6,289 nt of DNA, taken from the NCBI GenBank assembly GCA_015063445.1, contig SVUD01000076.1, forward strand, positions 1-6,289, read 5' to 3'. The notes under the pieces were generated by a model. That model was not told where the DNA came from. It did no database searches and saw only the letters and a program-made list of their open reading frames with translations. This document shows, piece by piece, positions 1 to 5,329 of this stretch; the stretch's first letter is position 1; each line of letters begins with the position of its first letter. Made by a program: the position numbers and the translations under genes. This DNA is from Oscillospiraceae bacterium. Lineage in GTDB: Bacteria; Bacillota_A; Clostridia; Oscillospirales; CAG-272.

Positions 1-13
1 CCGTGTCGCAAGC

Positions 14-102
14 CGTCGTCTGCGCAAGTCTCGACTTGTCTTGCTCGCGTACGTGGGACTTCGCTTCAAAAAACGATTATCAACCGTTTTTTCTTCGCTC
101 AC
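14..102. repeat. Structured repeat-like intergenic segment
   Basis: No gene is convincing between 1 and 198. The segment contains a short perfect hairpin (CAAGTC/GACTTG, 25-38). About 29 bp further on is an inverted repeat, AAAAAACG (68-75) and CGTTTTTT (85-92), around ATTATCAAC, followed by CTTCGCTCAC. The same order of parts is seen in the insertion at 4736-4845: a GCAAG..CTTG hairpin, a spacer of about 30 bp, an A/T palindrome around TTATCAAC, then CTTCG-TCAC. This suggests two diverged members of one small dispersed repeat family. That reading is an inference from two copies, and the boundaries are approximate. Confidence 0.4.
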
Positions 103-198
103 AGTCGTCAAACGATGCTTTCCGCTCTAAATCCCTTTGCCCCGAGGGGTTGCGTCATTTAGGCGTAGCCGAATAAACTAAGGCTAAAAGCATATATC

Positions 199-243
199 AA
201 AAAGGTGGAGATACCGAGTTTAATTCGGAGTCTTCACCTTTTT
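199..243. terminator. Bidirectional rho-independent terminator-like hairpin
   Basis: AAAAAGGTGGAGATACCGAG (199-218) pairs with 224-243 across a 5-nt loop. About 18 of 19 positions pair if G-U is allowed, with one A-A mismatch. The arm ends give a T5 tract on both strands (TTTTTGTATTG on plus, TTTTTGATAT on minus), so it could stop transcription both ways. It lies about 60 bp past the stop of the minus-strand ATPase gene and probably ends that transcript. It would also stop anything entering from the left. Confidence 0.75.
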
Positions 244-275
244 GTATTGCTTATTATTTGTTATCTGATAAAAGC

Positions 276-294
276 TTTTTATTTCGCATTTTTT
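276..294. repeat. Left 19-bp terminal inverted repeat of the ATPase unit
   Basis: TTTTTATTTCGCATTTTTT is the exact reverse complement of 1554-1572. The match stops at 19 bp on both sides. Together the two copies bracket the DUF4143 ATPase gene and its promoter in a 1297-bp unit. No convincing target-site duplication is visible outside the repeats. The sequence is T-rich, but the shared ATTTCGCA core is not a simple homopolymer. Confidence 0.7.
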
Positions 295-317
295 GAAAAT
301 TATCAATTTTGCGAAAC
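281..317. repeat. Palindrome at the ATPase gene 3' end
   Basis: ATTTCGCATTTTTT (281-294) faces AATTTTGCGAAAC (305-317) across a 10-bp gap, with TTTCGCA at 282-288 and TGCGAAA at 310-316. The ATPase stop codon (303-305) lies at the inner edge of the second arm. A 37-bp palindrome of the same design sits at the other end of the gene (1531-1567). It may act as part of the 3' end structure or as a protein binding site; neither is proven. Confidence 0.6.
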
Positions 318-1499
318 CAACCACCGCGCTATGTCAACAATTCTTACGCCTTCAATTTGACTTTCGGGGTGCTTTGTTCTCGCTATTATCATCTTAGGAT
401 ATGCATCTCTTATTGACAATAACGGTGATACCTCACGCTTTAAGGTCTCTTCTCGACTAATATCGTCCGATACCTGTATATACGTTTTCATACCGTCTTT
501 TATAGCAACGAAATCGACTTCTTTTTCTCCAAGCTGACCGACGTATACTTCAAATCCCCTTCGTAAAAGCTCTATCGCTACTAAATTTTCGTATAAATGA
601 CCATAGTCGGCATTCTTCGTGCCGATAATAGCATACCTTAACGCCAGATCTGCAAGATAATATTTTTTATCGGATTCCAAATACCGCTTCCCTTTCACAT
701 CATATCGCTTGAACGGATAGAACAGAAAACTGCGGCATAAATAATCTATATACGCACCGCAAGTCTTATCGTTTGTACGATAGGTATTTGACGTTAGCTT
801 ATTAGCTACGTTTCTTACCGACGTTTTGCTACCGATATTATCCATCAAAAAATCAACGATCATACTTAATAAATCTTCGTTTTCAATTTTGAATTTCGTT
901 ACAACATCCTTGATTATAGTCGTGCGCACAATGCTCGCTAAATACTTTTTTGCATCAGCAGGTTTGTTGTAAAGATACGAGCCCGCCATACCGCCGACCG
1001 TAACGTATTTATCAAACGCGGCATCAATGTCGTTATCCGGATAATATAAAAGATATTCGGAAAAAGAAAATGGAAACAAGCTAATCTCAAACACTCGTCC
1101 GCCAAAAAGCGTAGCTAAGTCGCTCGACAGTAAAAACGCATTTGAACCCGTCAAAAAAACGTTAAAGCGCTCTTCTTCATATAGACTGTTGATCACATCT
1201 TCAAAGCCATTGCAAAGCTGCACTTCATCTATAAACAGAAAATTCTCTTTTTCGGACTCATAACGTTCGCTTACGTATTCATACAAAGCGTCACCTGTTT
1301 TTAAAGCTTCAAATTCCTTTAAATTCAATTTTATACGAATTATATTGCCGTTCTCAACGTTATTTTGAACGTAAGAAATAAAAGCATCCATTAATTTTGA
1401 TTTTCCCGAACGGCGAATACCCGTAATAACCTTTATATCGGGGGTATTCATAACGTCAATCAATTGTTGCAAATAAAATTTTCTTTCAATAAGCTTCAT
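303..1499 (-). CDS. AAA_14/DUF4143 family P-loop ATPase
   Basis: This 398-residue protein belongs to the ATP-binding family with an N-terminal AAA_14 domain and a C-terminal DUF4143 domain. Visible motifs are Walker A GIRRSGKS (27-34), Walker B FLFIDEVQ (87-94), a sensor-like TGSN (117-120), a GGR at 133-135 and the family signature LFPFSFSEY (141-149). The C-terminal part has E304, VDFVA (328-332) and YIQV (340-343), which resemble the PD-(D/E)XK-like fold of DUF4143 proteins, but the last position does not keep the usual E-x-K. An upstream ATG at 1532 is in frame, but the ATG at 1499 is preferred. GAGGTGAT sits 7 nt before it, and the upstream ATG would lie ahead of the expected transcript start. 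The gene is single, with its own promoter, and is bracketed by 19-bp inverted repeats. The cellular role of the family is poorly known; it is common in gut anaerobes and may behave as an accessory or selfish gene. No partner gene is visible here. Confidence 0.92.
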   Translation of the reverse strand: MKLIERKFYLQQLIDVMNTPDIKVITGIRRSGKSKLMDAFISYVQNNVENGNIIRIKLNLKEFEALKTGDALYEYVSERYESEKENFLFIDEVQLCNGFEDVINSLYEEERFNVFLTGSNAFLLSSDLATLFGGRVFEISLFPFSFSEYLLYYPDNDIDAAFDKYVTVGGMAGSYLYNKPADAKKYLASIVRTTIIKDVVTKFKIENEDLLSMIVDFLMDNIGSKTSVRNVANKLTSNTYRTNDKTCGAYIDYLCRSFLFYPFKRYDVKGKRYLESDKKYYLADLALRYAIIGTKNADYGHLYENLVAIELLRRGFEVYVGQLGEKEVDFVAIKDGMKTYIQVSDDISREETLKREVSPLLSIRDAYPKMIIARTKHPESQIEGVRIVDIARWLVSQN

Positions 1500-1520
1500 A
1501 ACGTATATCACCTCAAAAAC

Positions 1521-1549
1521 AGTATACATCATTTCGCAATTTTTGTCAA
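1521..1549 (-). promoter_or_regulatory. Near-consensus sigma-A promoter of the ATPase gene
   Basis: On the minus strand, TTGACA (1549-1544) and TATACT (1526-1521) are separated by exactly 17 bp, close to the ideal housekeeping promoter. Transcription should begin near 1514, which leaves a leader of only about 15 nt holding the GAGGTGAT ribosome binding site before the ATG at 1499. The -35 box lies almost entirely in the loop between the arms of the palindrome at 1531-1567, so a protein bound there would compete with RNA polymerase. Confidence 0.85.
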
Positions 1550-1567
1550 GTTTAAAAAATGCGAAAT
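1531..1567. repeat. Palindrome over the ATPase promoter -35 region
   Basis: ATTTCGCAATTTTT (1531-1544) faces AAAAAATGCGAAAT (1554-1567) across a 9-bp centre, matching at 13 of 14 positions. The centre holds most of the -35 box. The palindrome has the same length and core heptamers as the one at 281-317. The position suggests an operator, which is an inference. Confidence 0.6.
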
Positions 1568-1572
1568 AAAAA
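1554..1572. repeat. Right 19-bp terminal inverted repeat of the ATPase unit
   Basis: AAAAAATGCGAAATAAAAA is the exact reverse complement of 276-294. It forms the outer boundary of the ATPase unit, upstream of that gene's promoter. Confidence 0.7.
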
Positions 1573-1760
1573 ATTACGTCGATTTAATTTTGCCTTTGTT
1601 CTTCTCTCGGTTGGTTTTTATATTGCGTTTCTAATTTGCGTTCATTGTCTATTTTATACTAACACGTACACCTCTCGTTTTTAATTTTGTTAGTTATTAC
1701 TTTTAAATTGTTAACAAATTGTAAACATTGACTTTTTTTAGATTTTTTTTTGCGCAAATA
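1573..1760. other. AT-rich intergenic region upstream of ppdK
   Basis: No open frame with a ribosome binding site is visible between the divergent ATPase and ppdK units. The stretch holds a 10-bp palindrome, TTGTTAACAA (1708-1717), about 45 bp upstream of the ppdK -35 box. It also has an isolated TTGACT (1728-1733) that lacks a -10 box at usable spacing. The palindrome could be an operator; it contains the TTGTTAA half-site of the Rex redox repressor but not a full correctly spaced site. Confidence 0.4.
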
Positions 1761-1789
1761 TAGAAAATTTTATGCTTTTGTGCTATAAT
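1761..1789 (+). promoter_or_regulatory. Probable ppdK promoter with extended -10
   Basis: TATAAT (1784-1789) is preceded by TG at 1781-1782, giving the extended form TGCTATAAT. A weak -35, TAGAAA (1761-1766, 4 of 6 matches to consensus), lies 17 bp upstream. Transcription would start near 1796, giving a leader of about 88 nt before the ppdK ATG. A second TATAAT at 1861-1866 is too close to the ribosome binding site to drive this gene. Confidence 0.7.
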
Positions 1790-1883
1790 TATCGTTGCGG
1801 CGCGTGAGGTCGACTTTTGTTATGCCTTCAGCCGTCTGACAGCGATTAATAAAAATTTTTTATAATATTGGAGGAAACTTTTT

Positions 1884-4511
1884 ATGAGCAAAAAGTACGT
1901 TTACCTTTTCTCTGAAGGTAACAAGGACATGCGTAACCTCCTCGGCGGTAAGGGCGCTAACCTCGCTGAGATGACAGGTATCGGTCTCCCCGTTCCCCAG
2001 GGCTTCACCATTTCTACTGAGGCCTGCACACAGTACTATGAGGACGGCAAGCAGATCAACGACGCTATCATGGCAGAAATTATGGAGAACATCACGAAGA
2101 TGGAAGCTATCACCGGCAAGAAGTTCGGTGATCTTGAGAATCCTCTTCTCGTTTCCGTTCGTTCCGGCGCAAGAGCTTCTATGCCCGGTATGATGGATAC
2201 TATTCTTAACCTCGGTCTTAACGAAGAAGTTGTTAAGGTTATGGCTGAGAAGTCCGGTAATGAAAGATGGGCTTACGACTGCTACAGAAGATTCATTCAG
2301 ATGTATTCCGACGTAGTTATGGAAGTTGGTAAGAAGTATTTCGAAGAGCTTATCGACAAGATGAAGGAAGAAAAGGGCGTTACTCTCGACGTTGAGCTTA
2401 CCGCCGCTGACCTCAAGGAGCTCGCAGAGCAGTTCAAGGCTGAGTACAAGGCTAAGATCGGTCAGGACTTCCCCTCCGATCCTAAGGAGCAGCTCTTCGG
2501 CGCTATTAAGGCTGTTTTCCGTTCTTGGGACAACCCCAGAGCAAATATTTACAGACGTGACAACGATATCCCATATTCTTGGGGTACTGCAGTAAACGTA
2601 CAGGCAATGGCATTCGGTAACATGGGTGACGATTGCGGTACAGGCGTTGCTTTCACTCGTGACCCCGCTACAGGTGAGAAGAAGCTCATGGGTGAGTTCC
2701 TCACTAACGCGCAGGGCGAGGACGTTGTTGCAGGTGTTCGTACTCCTATGCCCATCGCAGAGATGGCTAACAAGTTCCCCGAGGCTTATGAGCAGTTTGT
2801 TAAGGTTTGCGGTATCCTCGAGGACCACTACAGAGATATGCAGGATATGGAGTTCACCGTTGAGCACGGTAAGCTTTATATGCTTCAGACCAGAAACGGT
2901 AAGAGAACCGCTGCTGCTGCTCTTAAGATCGCTTGTGACCTCGTTGACGAGGGTATGATCGATGAAAAGCAGGCTGTTCTTATGATCGACCCCAGAAACC
3001 TTGACACTCTTCTTCACCCCCAGTTCGACGCTAAGGCTATCAAGACCGCTCAGGCAATTGCTAAGGCTCTCGGCGCTTCTCCCGGTGCTGCTTGCGGTAA
3101 GATCGTATTCACCGCTGAGGACGCTAAGGAATGGAATGAAAGAGGCGAGAAGGTTGTTCTCGTTCGTCTTGAGACCTCTCCCGAGGATATCGAGGGTATG
3201 AAGGCTTCTCAGGGTATTCTCACCGCTCGTGGCGGTATGACCTCTCACGCTGCAGTTGTTGCTCGTGGTATGGGTACTTGCTGCGTTTCCGGATGCTCCG
3301 CTATTTCTAACTTCGATGAGGACAACAAGACCTTCGTTCTTGCAGGTAAGACCTACCACGAGGGTGACGTTATTTCTCTTGACGGTTCTACAGGTAACAT
3401 CTACGACGGCGCTATTCCTACCGTTGACGCTACTATTTCCGGTTACTTCGGCAGAATCATGACTTGGGCTGACAAGTACCGTAAGCTTGGCGTTCGTACC
3501 AATGCTGATACTCCTAAGGATGCTAAGAAGGCTCGTGAGCTCGGCGCTGAGGGTATAGGTCTTTGCCGTACTGAGCATATGTTCTTCGAGGGCAACAGAA
3601 TCGATGCTTTCCGTGAGATGATCTGCTCCGATACAGTTGCTGAAAGAGAAGCTGCTCTTGAGAAGATACTTCCTATGCAGCAGGGCGACTTCGAGGCTCT
3701 TTACGAGGCTCTTGAGGGCAACCCCGTTACTATCAGATTCCTCGATCCTCCTCTCCACGAGTTCGTTCCCACCGAAGAGGCTGACATTGCTAAGCTTGCT
3801 GCCGCTAAGGGTAAGACCGTTGCTGAGATCAAGGATATCATCAATTCTCTCCACGAAGCTAACCCCATGATGGGTCACAGAGGATGCCGTCTTGCAGTTA
3901 CTTATCCCGAGATCGCTGCAATGCAGACTAAGGCTGTTATCCGCGCTGCTCTTAACGTTCAGAAGAACCATCCCGACTGGAACGTTGTTCCCGAGATCAT
4001 GATTCCCCTTGTTGGTGAAATCAAGGAGCTTAAGTTCGTTAAGAAGGTTGTTGTTGAGACCGCAGACGCTGAGATCGCAGCAGCAGGCGCTAACCTTAAG
4101 TACGAGGTTGGTACTATGATCGAGATTCCCAGAGCTTGTCTCACCGCTGACGATATCGCAGGCGAGGCTGAGTTCTTCTGCTTCGGTACTAACGACCTTA
4201 CTCAGATGACTTACGGCTTCAGCCGTGACGACGCCGGTAAGTTCCTCGATGCTTACTATGAGACTAAGATCTTCGAGAACGATCCCTTCGCTAAGCTTGA
4301 CCAGACCGGTGTTGGTAAGCTCATGAACATGGCTGTTACCCTTGGTAAGCAGGTTCGCCCCGAGCTCCACGTTGGTATTTGCGGTGAGCACGGTGGAGAT
4401 CCCTCTTCCGTTGAGTTCTGCCACAAGATCGGCCTTACCTACGTTTCTTGCTCACCCTTCCGTGTACCGATCGCAAGACTCGCAGCAGCTCAGGCAGCTC
4501 TTAAGGACTAA
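1884..4511 (+). CDS. ppdK: Pyruvate, phosphate dikinase
   Basis: The 875-residue cytoplasmic enzyme interconverts pyruvate + ATP + phosphate and PEP + AMP + pyrophosphate. Anaerobic clostridia often use it at the PEP-pyruvate step, in either direction. The length is almost the same as the 874-residue C. symbiosum enzyme. The N-terminal ATP-grasp region starts with GGKGANLAEM. The swivelling phosphohistidine domain carries GGMTSHAAVVARGMG with catalytic H455, preceded by T453, the residue targeted by regulatory proteins in homologues. The C-terminal PEP/pyruvate TIM barrel carries FGTNDLTQM and HVGICGEHGGDPSS with catalytic C833. The start is set by GGAGG (1870-1874), 9 nt before the ATG. Codons are strongly biased (AAG, GGT, GCT, CTT, few TTA/CTA/TCA), which suggests high expression. 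The gene appears monocistronic, with its own promoter upstream and a terminator at 4607. A partial, broken copy of its 3' end lies just downstream. Confidence 0.98.
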   Translation: MSKKYVYLFSEGNKDMRNLLGGKGANLAEMTGIGLPVPQGFTISTEACTQYYEDGKQINDAIMAEIMENITKMEAITGKKFGDLENPLLVSVRSGARASMPGMMDTILNLGLNEEVVKVMAEKSGNERWAYDCYRRFIQMYSDVVMEVGKKYFEELIDKMKEEKGVTLDVELTAADLKELAEQFKAEYKAKIGQDFPSDPKEQLFGAIKAVFRSWDNPRANIYRRDNDIPYSWGTAVNVQAMAFGNMGDDCGTGVAFTRDPATGEKKLMGEFLTNAQGEDVVAGVRTPMPIAEMANKFPEAYEQFVKVCGILEDHYRDMQDMEFTVEHGKLYMLQTRNGKRTAAAALKIACDLVDEGMIDEKQAVLMIDPRNLDTLLHPQFDAKAIKTAQAIAKALGASPGAACGKIVFTAEDAKEWNERGEKVVLVRLETSPEDIEGMKASQGILTARGGMTSHAAVVARGMGTCCVSGCSAISNFDEDNKTFVLAGKTYHEGDVISLDGSTGNIYDGAIPTVDATISGYFGRIMTWADKYRKLGVRTNADTPKDAKKARELGAEGIGLCRTEHMFFEGNRIDAFREMICSDTVAEREAALEKILPMQQGDFEALYEALEGNPVTIRFLDPPLHEFVPTEEADIAKLAAAKGKTVAEIKDIINSLHEANPMMGHRGCRLAVTYPEIAAMQTKAVIRAALNVQKNHPDWNVVPEIMIPLVGEIKELKFVKKVVVETADAEIAAAGANLKYEVGTMIEIPRACLTADDIAGEAEFFCFGTNDLTQMTYGFSRDDAGKFLDAYYETKIFENDPFAKLDQTGVGKLMNMAVTLGKQVRPELHVGICGEHGGDPSSVEFCHKIGLTYVSCSPFRVPIARLAAAQAALKD

Positions 4512-4517
4512 TTAAAA

Positions 4518-4569
4518 TATACCTCGGAAGGCTCTTATTCGAGATATAGACACGGTAAAATCGTGTTTT
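4518..4569 (+). ncRNA. Two-hairpin structured ppdK 3' UTR
   Basis: Hairpin 1 pairs 4518-4528 with 4538-4548 (TATA and CTCG blocks, one C-A mismatch, one G-U). Hairpin 2 pairs ACACGG (4550-4555) with TCGTGT (4561-4566) around TAAAA and is followed by a short T run. The duplicate at +391 bp keeps both structures. In hairpin 2, G4554-C4562 becomes T4945-A4953, and in hairpin 1, G4526-C4540 becomes G-U. This supports a real RNA structure, perhaps for mRNA stability, a weak first terminator or a 3' UTR-derived RNA. The function is not known. Confidence 0.6.
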
Positions 4570-4606
4570 CGGCAATTTATCTTGAATAGTTGTTTTCCTT
4601 ACAGTT

Positions 4607-4634
4607 AAAGCCCTCGGATTTTTCCGAGGGCTTT
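4607..4634 (+). terminator. ppdK rho-independent terminator
   Basis: AAAGCCCTCGGA (4607-4618) and TCCGAGGGCTTT (4623-4634) form a perfect 12-bp stem with a TTTT loop, followed by a T-rich tail to 4638. It lies 95 bp past the ppdK stop, beyond the two-hairpin UTR, and should end the ppdK transcript. Confidence 0.93.
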
Positions 4635-4662
4635 TGTTATGCTTTTATATATTATTGCTATA

Positions 4663-4902
4663 TGCGGGAGCACGGTGGAGATCCTTCTTCCGCCCTATTC
4701 TGCCACAAGATCGGCCTTACCTACGTTTCTTGCTCTTCCGCGTTAAAACATAGTCGAATTATTCGCAAGAACATCTTGCTTTAATTCTCCTTGTTTTAAT
4801 CTTTTCCTCGCATTAAAATCGTTATCAACGATTTTAAGCTTCGTCACCTTCCGTGTACCGATCGCAAGACTCGCAGCAGCTCAGGCAGCTCTTAAGGACT
4901 AA
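4663..4902 (+). pseudogene. Broken duplicate of the ppdK 3' end
   Basis: Two blocks repeat the ppdK C-terminal coding sequence. Block 1 (about 4663-4735) matches the region from the catalytic-Cys loop TGCGGTGAGCACGG to TTTCTTGCTC. It lacks one T near its start and has GCCCTA in place of GTTGAG. Block 2 (4846-4902) matches the last coding stretch through the TAA at 4900-4902, with one C missing. An insertion of about 110 bp separates the blocks. There is no start codon with a ribosome binding site, and there are frame breaks, so it cannot make the enzyme. The homology continues past the stop through the 3' UTR to about 5001, so this is a segmental DNA duplication rather than a separate gene. 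Block 1 is more diverged than block 2. Confidence 0.88.
4736..4845. repeat. Small palindromic insertion inside the ppdK duplicate
   Basis: This stretch has no counterpart in the intact gene and splits the duplicate between TTGCTC and (TC)ACC. A TC dinucleotide occurs at both junctions (4734-4735 and 4844-4845). Inside are an outer pair TTAAAACA (4743-4750) and TGTTTTAA (4792-4799), a hairpin GCAAGA-ACA-TCTTGC (4765-4779), and a perfect 11-bp palindrome TTAAAATCGTT/AACGATTTTAA (4813-4837) around ATC. It encodes nothing evident. The architecture resembles the segment at 14-102, suggesting a MITE- or REP-like non-coding element; the family assignment is inference. Confidence 0.6.
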
Positions 4903-4908
4903 TTAAAA

Positions 4909-4957
4909 TATACCTCGGAAGGCTTTTATTTGAGATATAGACACTGTAAAATAGTGT
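4909..4957 (+). ncRNA. Second copy of the ppdK 3' UTR hairpins
   Basis: This is the counterpart of 4518-4569 at a constant offset of 391 bp. Hairpin 1 pairs 4909-4919 with 4929-4939, and hairpin 2 pairs ACACTG (4941-4946) with TAGTGT (4952-4957). The four differences in this region from the first copy are one loop change (C4534 to T4925), one G-C to G-U change (4917/4931) and one compensatory G-C to T-A pair (4945/4953). No promoter of its own is recognised, so whether it is transcribed is unclear. Confidence 0.5.
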
Positions 4958-4997
4958 TTTCGGCAATTTATCTTGAATAGTTGTTTTCCTTACAGTT

Positions 4998-5048
4998 AAA
5001 GAGGCTAAGTCGAAAGCTTATAATTAAGCGAACGGCTCAGCCTCTTTT
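4998..5048 (+). terminator. Terminator following the duplicated 3' UTR
   Basis: AAAGAGGCT (4998-5006) pairs with AGCCTCTTT (5039-5047), followed by T-rich DNA. The 32-nt interior holds its own small hairpin, GCTTA/TAAGC. Up to TTACAGTTAAAG the sequence equals the region before the ppdK terminator at 4607; from there the hairpin is unrelated. Confidence 0.65.
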
Positions 5049-5116
5049 GTTGTTCTTTTTATGGGTTCTATACAGTTAATTCTTATGTTTTTTTCTGCAG
5101 ATATATCACTTTCGTG

Positions 5117-5163
5117 AAAAAAATCGGGGTTAACTCAAGACTTCAAAATCTTGAGTTAACCCC
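5117..5163 (-). terminator. Strong minus-strand terminator
   Basis: GGGGTTAACTCAAGA (5126-5140) and TCTTGAGTTAACCCC (5149-5163) form a perfect 15-bp stem with an 8-nt loop. Read on the minus strand, the stem is followed by GA and a run of seven T (5123-5117). It lies about 30 bp past the stop of the small ORF and should end the surface-protein operon. On the plus strand only TTT follows, so it may also be a weak back-up stop for rightward transcription. Confidence 0.9.
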
Positions 5164-5191
5164 TTTGCTATGGGTATAAAATACTAACTAT

Positions 5192-5329
5192 TTAACTTCT
5201 CGGGAAAATGATTTCCGGAAGCTCTACTCCGGGCTCATAGTCATTATCGTCCGTTATGGGACTCGTTGTTATTATGTCTGACGGCGATACGTTAAACATT
5301 ATCGCTATCGGCTTTTCGTACTTATTCAT
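5192..5329 (-). CDS. Small 'YEKP' hypothetical protein, 45 aa
   Basis: The short reading frame begins MNKYEKPIAI and ends GVELPEIIFPRS. The ATG at 5329 is chosen because GGAGG lies 6 nt upstream; an ATG directly before it (5332) would give one more Met but poorer spacing. Its start overlaps the TGA of the upstream surface-protein gene, so translation is probably coupled. The middle reads SPSDIITTSP, followed by an acidic DDNDYEPG stretch. There is no signal peptide, membrane segment or cysteine. Short proteins starting with (K)YE(K/x)P and carrying a 'D-[IV]-I-T-T-S' stretch are, to my recollection, frequent in gut Clostridia without a known function. The strong ribosome binding site, the operon position and the terminator just after it support a real gene. 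Confidence 0.7.
   Translation of the reverse strand: MNKYEKPIAIMFNVSPSDIITTSPITDDNDYEPGVELPEIIFPRS

Noticed and set aside
14..102. Possible CRISPR or tRNA-like structure in the left-edge and 4736-4845 segments
   Set aside because: There are no regularly spaced direct repeats, and no tRNA acceptor, anticodon or T-loop (GTTCRA) features; the hairpins fit a small palindromic repeat better.
3..176. Plus-strand frame open from the left edge to a TAA at 174-176
   Set aside because: It could be the tail of a gene, but the 57 codons give no recognisable protein and run through the hairpins of the repeat-like segment.
1497..1532. Longer ATPase start at the ATG at 1532
   Set aside because: This ATG would lie upstream of the predicted transcription start and overlaps the promoter region; the ATG at 1499 has a proper GAGGTGAT site.
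2392..3870. Several short plus-strand ORFs in alternative frames within ppdK
   Set aside because: They are Leu/Ser/Arg-rich shadows of the biased ppdK codons, without initiation signals.
1860..4424. Very long antisense open frame (854 codons) on the minus strand opposite ppdK
   Set aside because: Its codons are in exact register with the ppdK codons, so its stops would need TTA, CTA or TCA in the sense strand, which this strongly biased gene avoids. The translation is low-complexity Ser/Leu/Val-rich with no domain, and the sense frame is an unmistakable PPDK.
4590..4784. 64-codon plus-strand ORF containing EHGGDPSS and CHKIGLTYVSCS
   Set aside because: The PPDK-like residues come from the duplicated ppdK fragment. 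The start lies upstream of the ppdK terminator hairpin, has no ribosome binding site and reads through the terminator.
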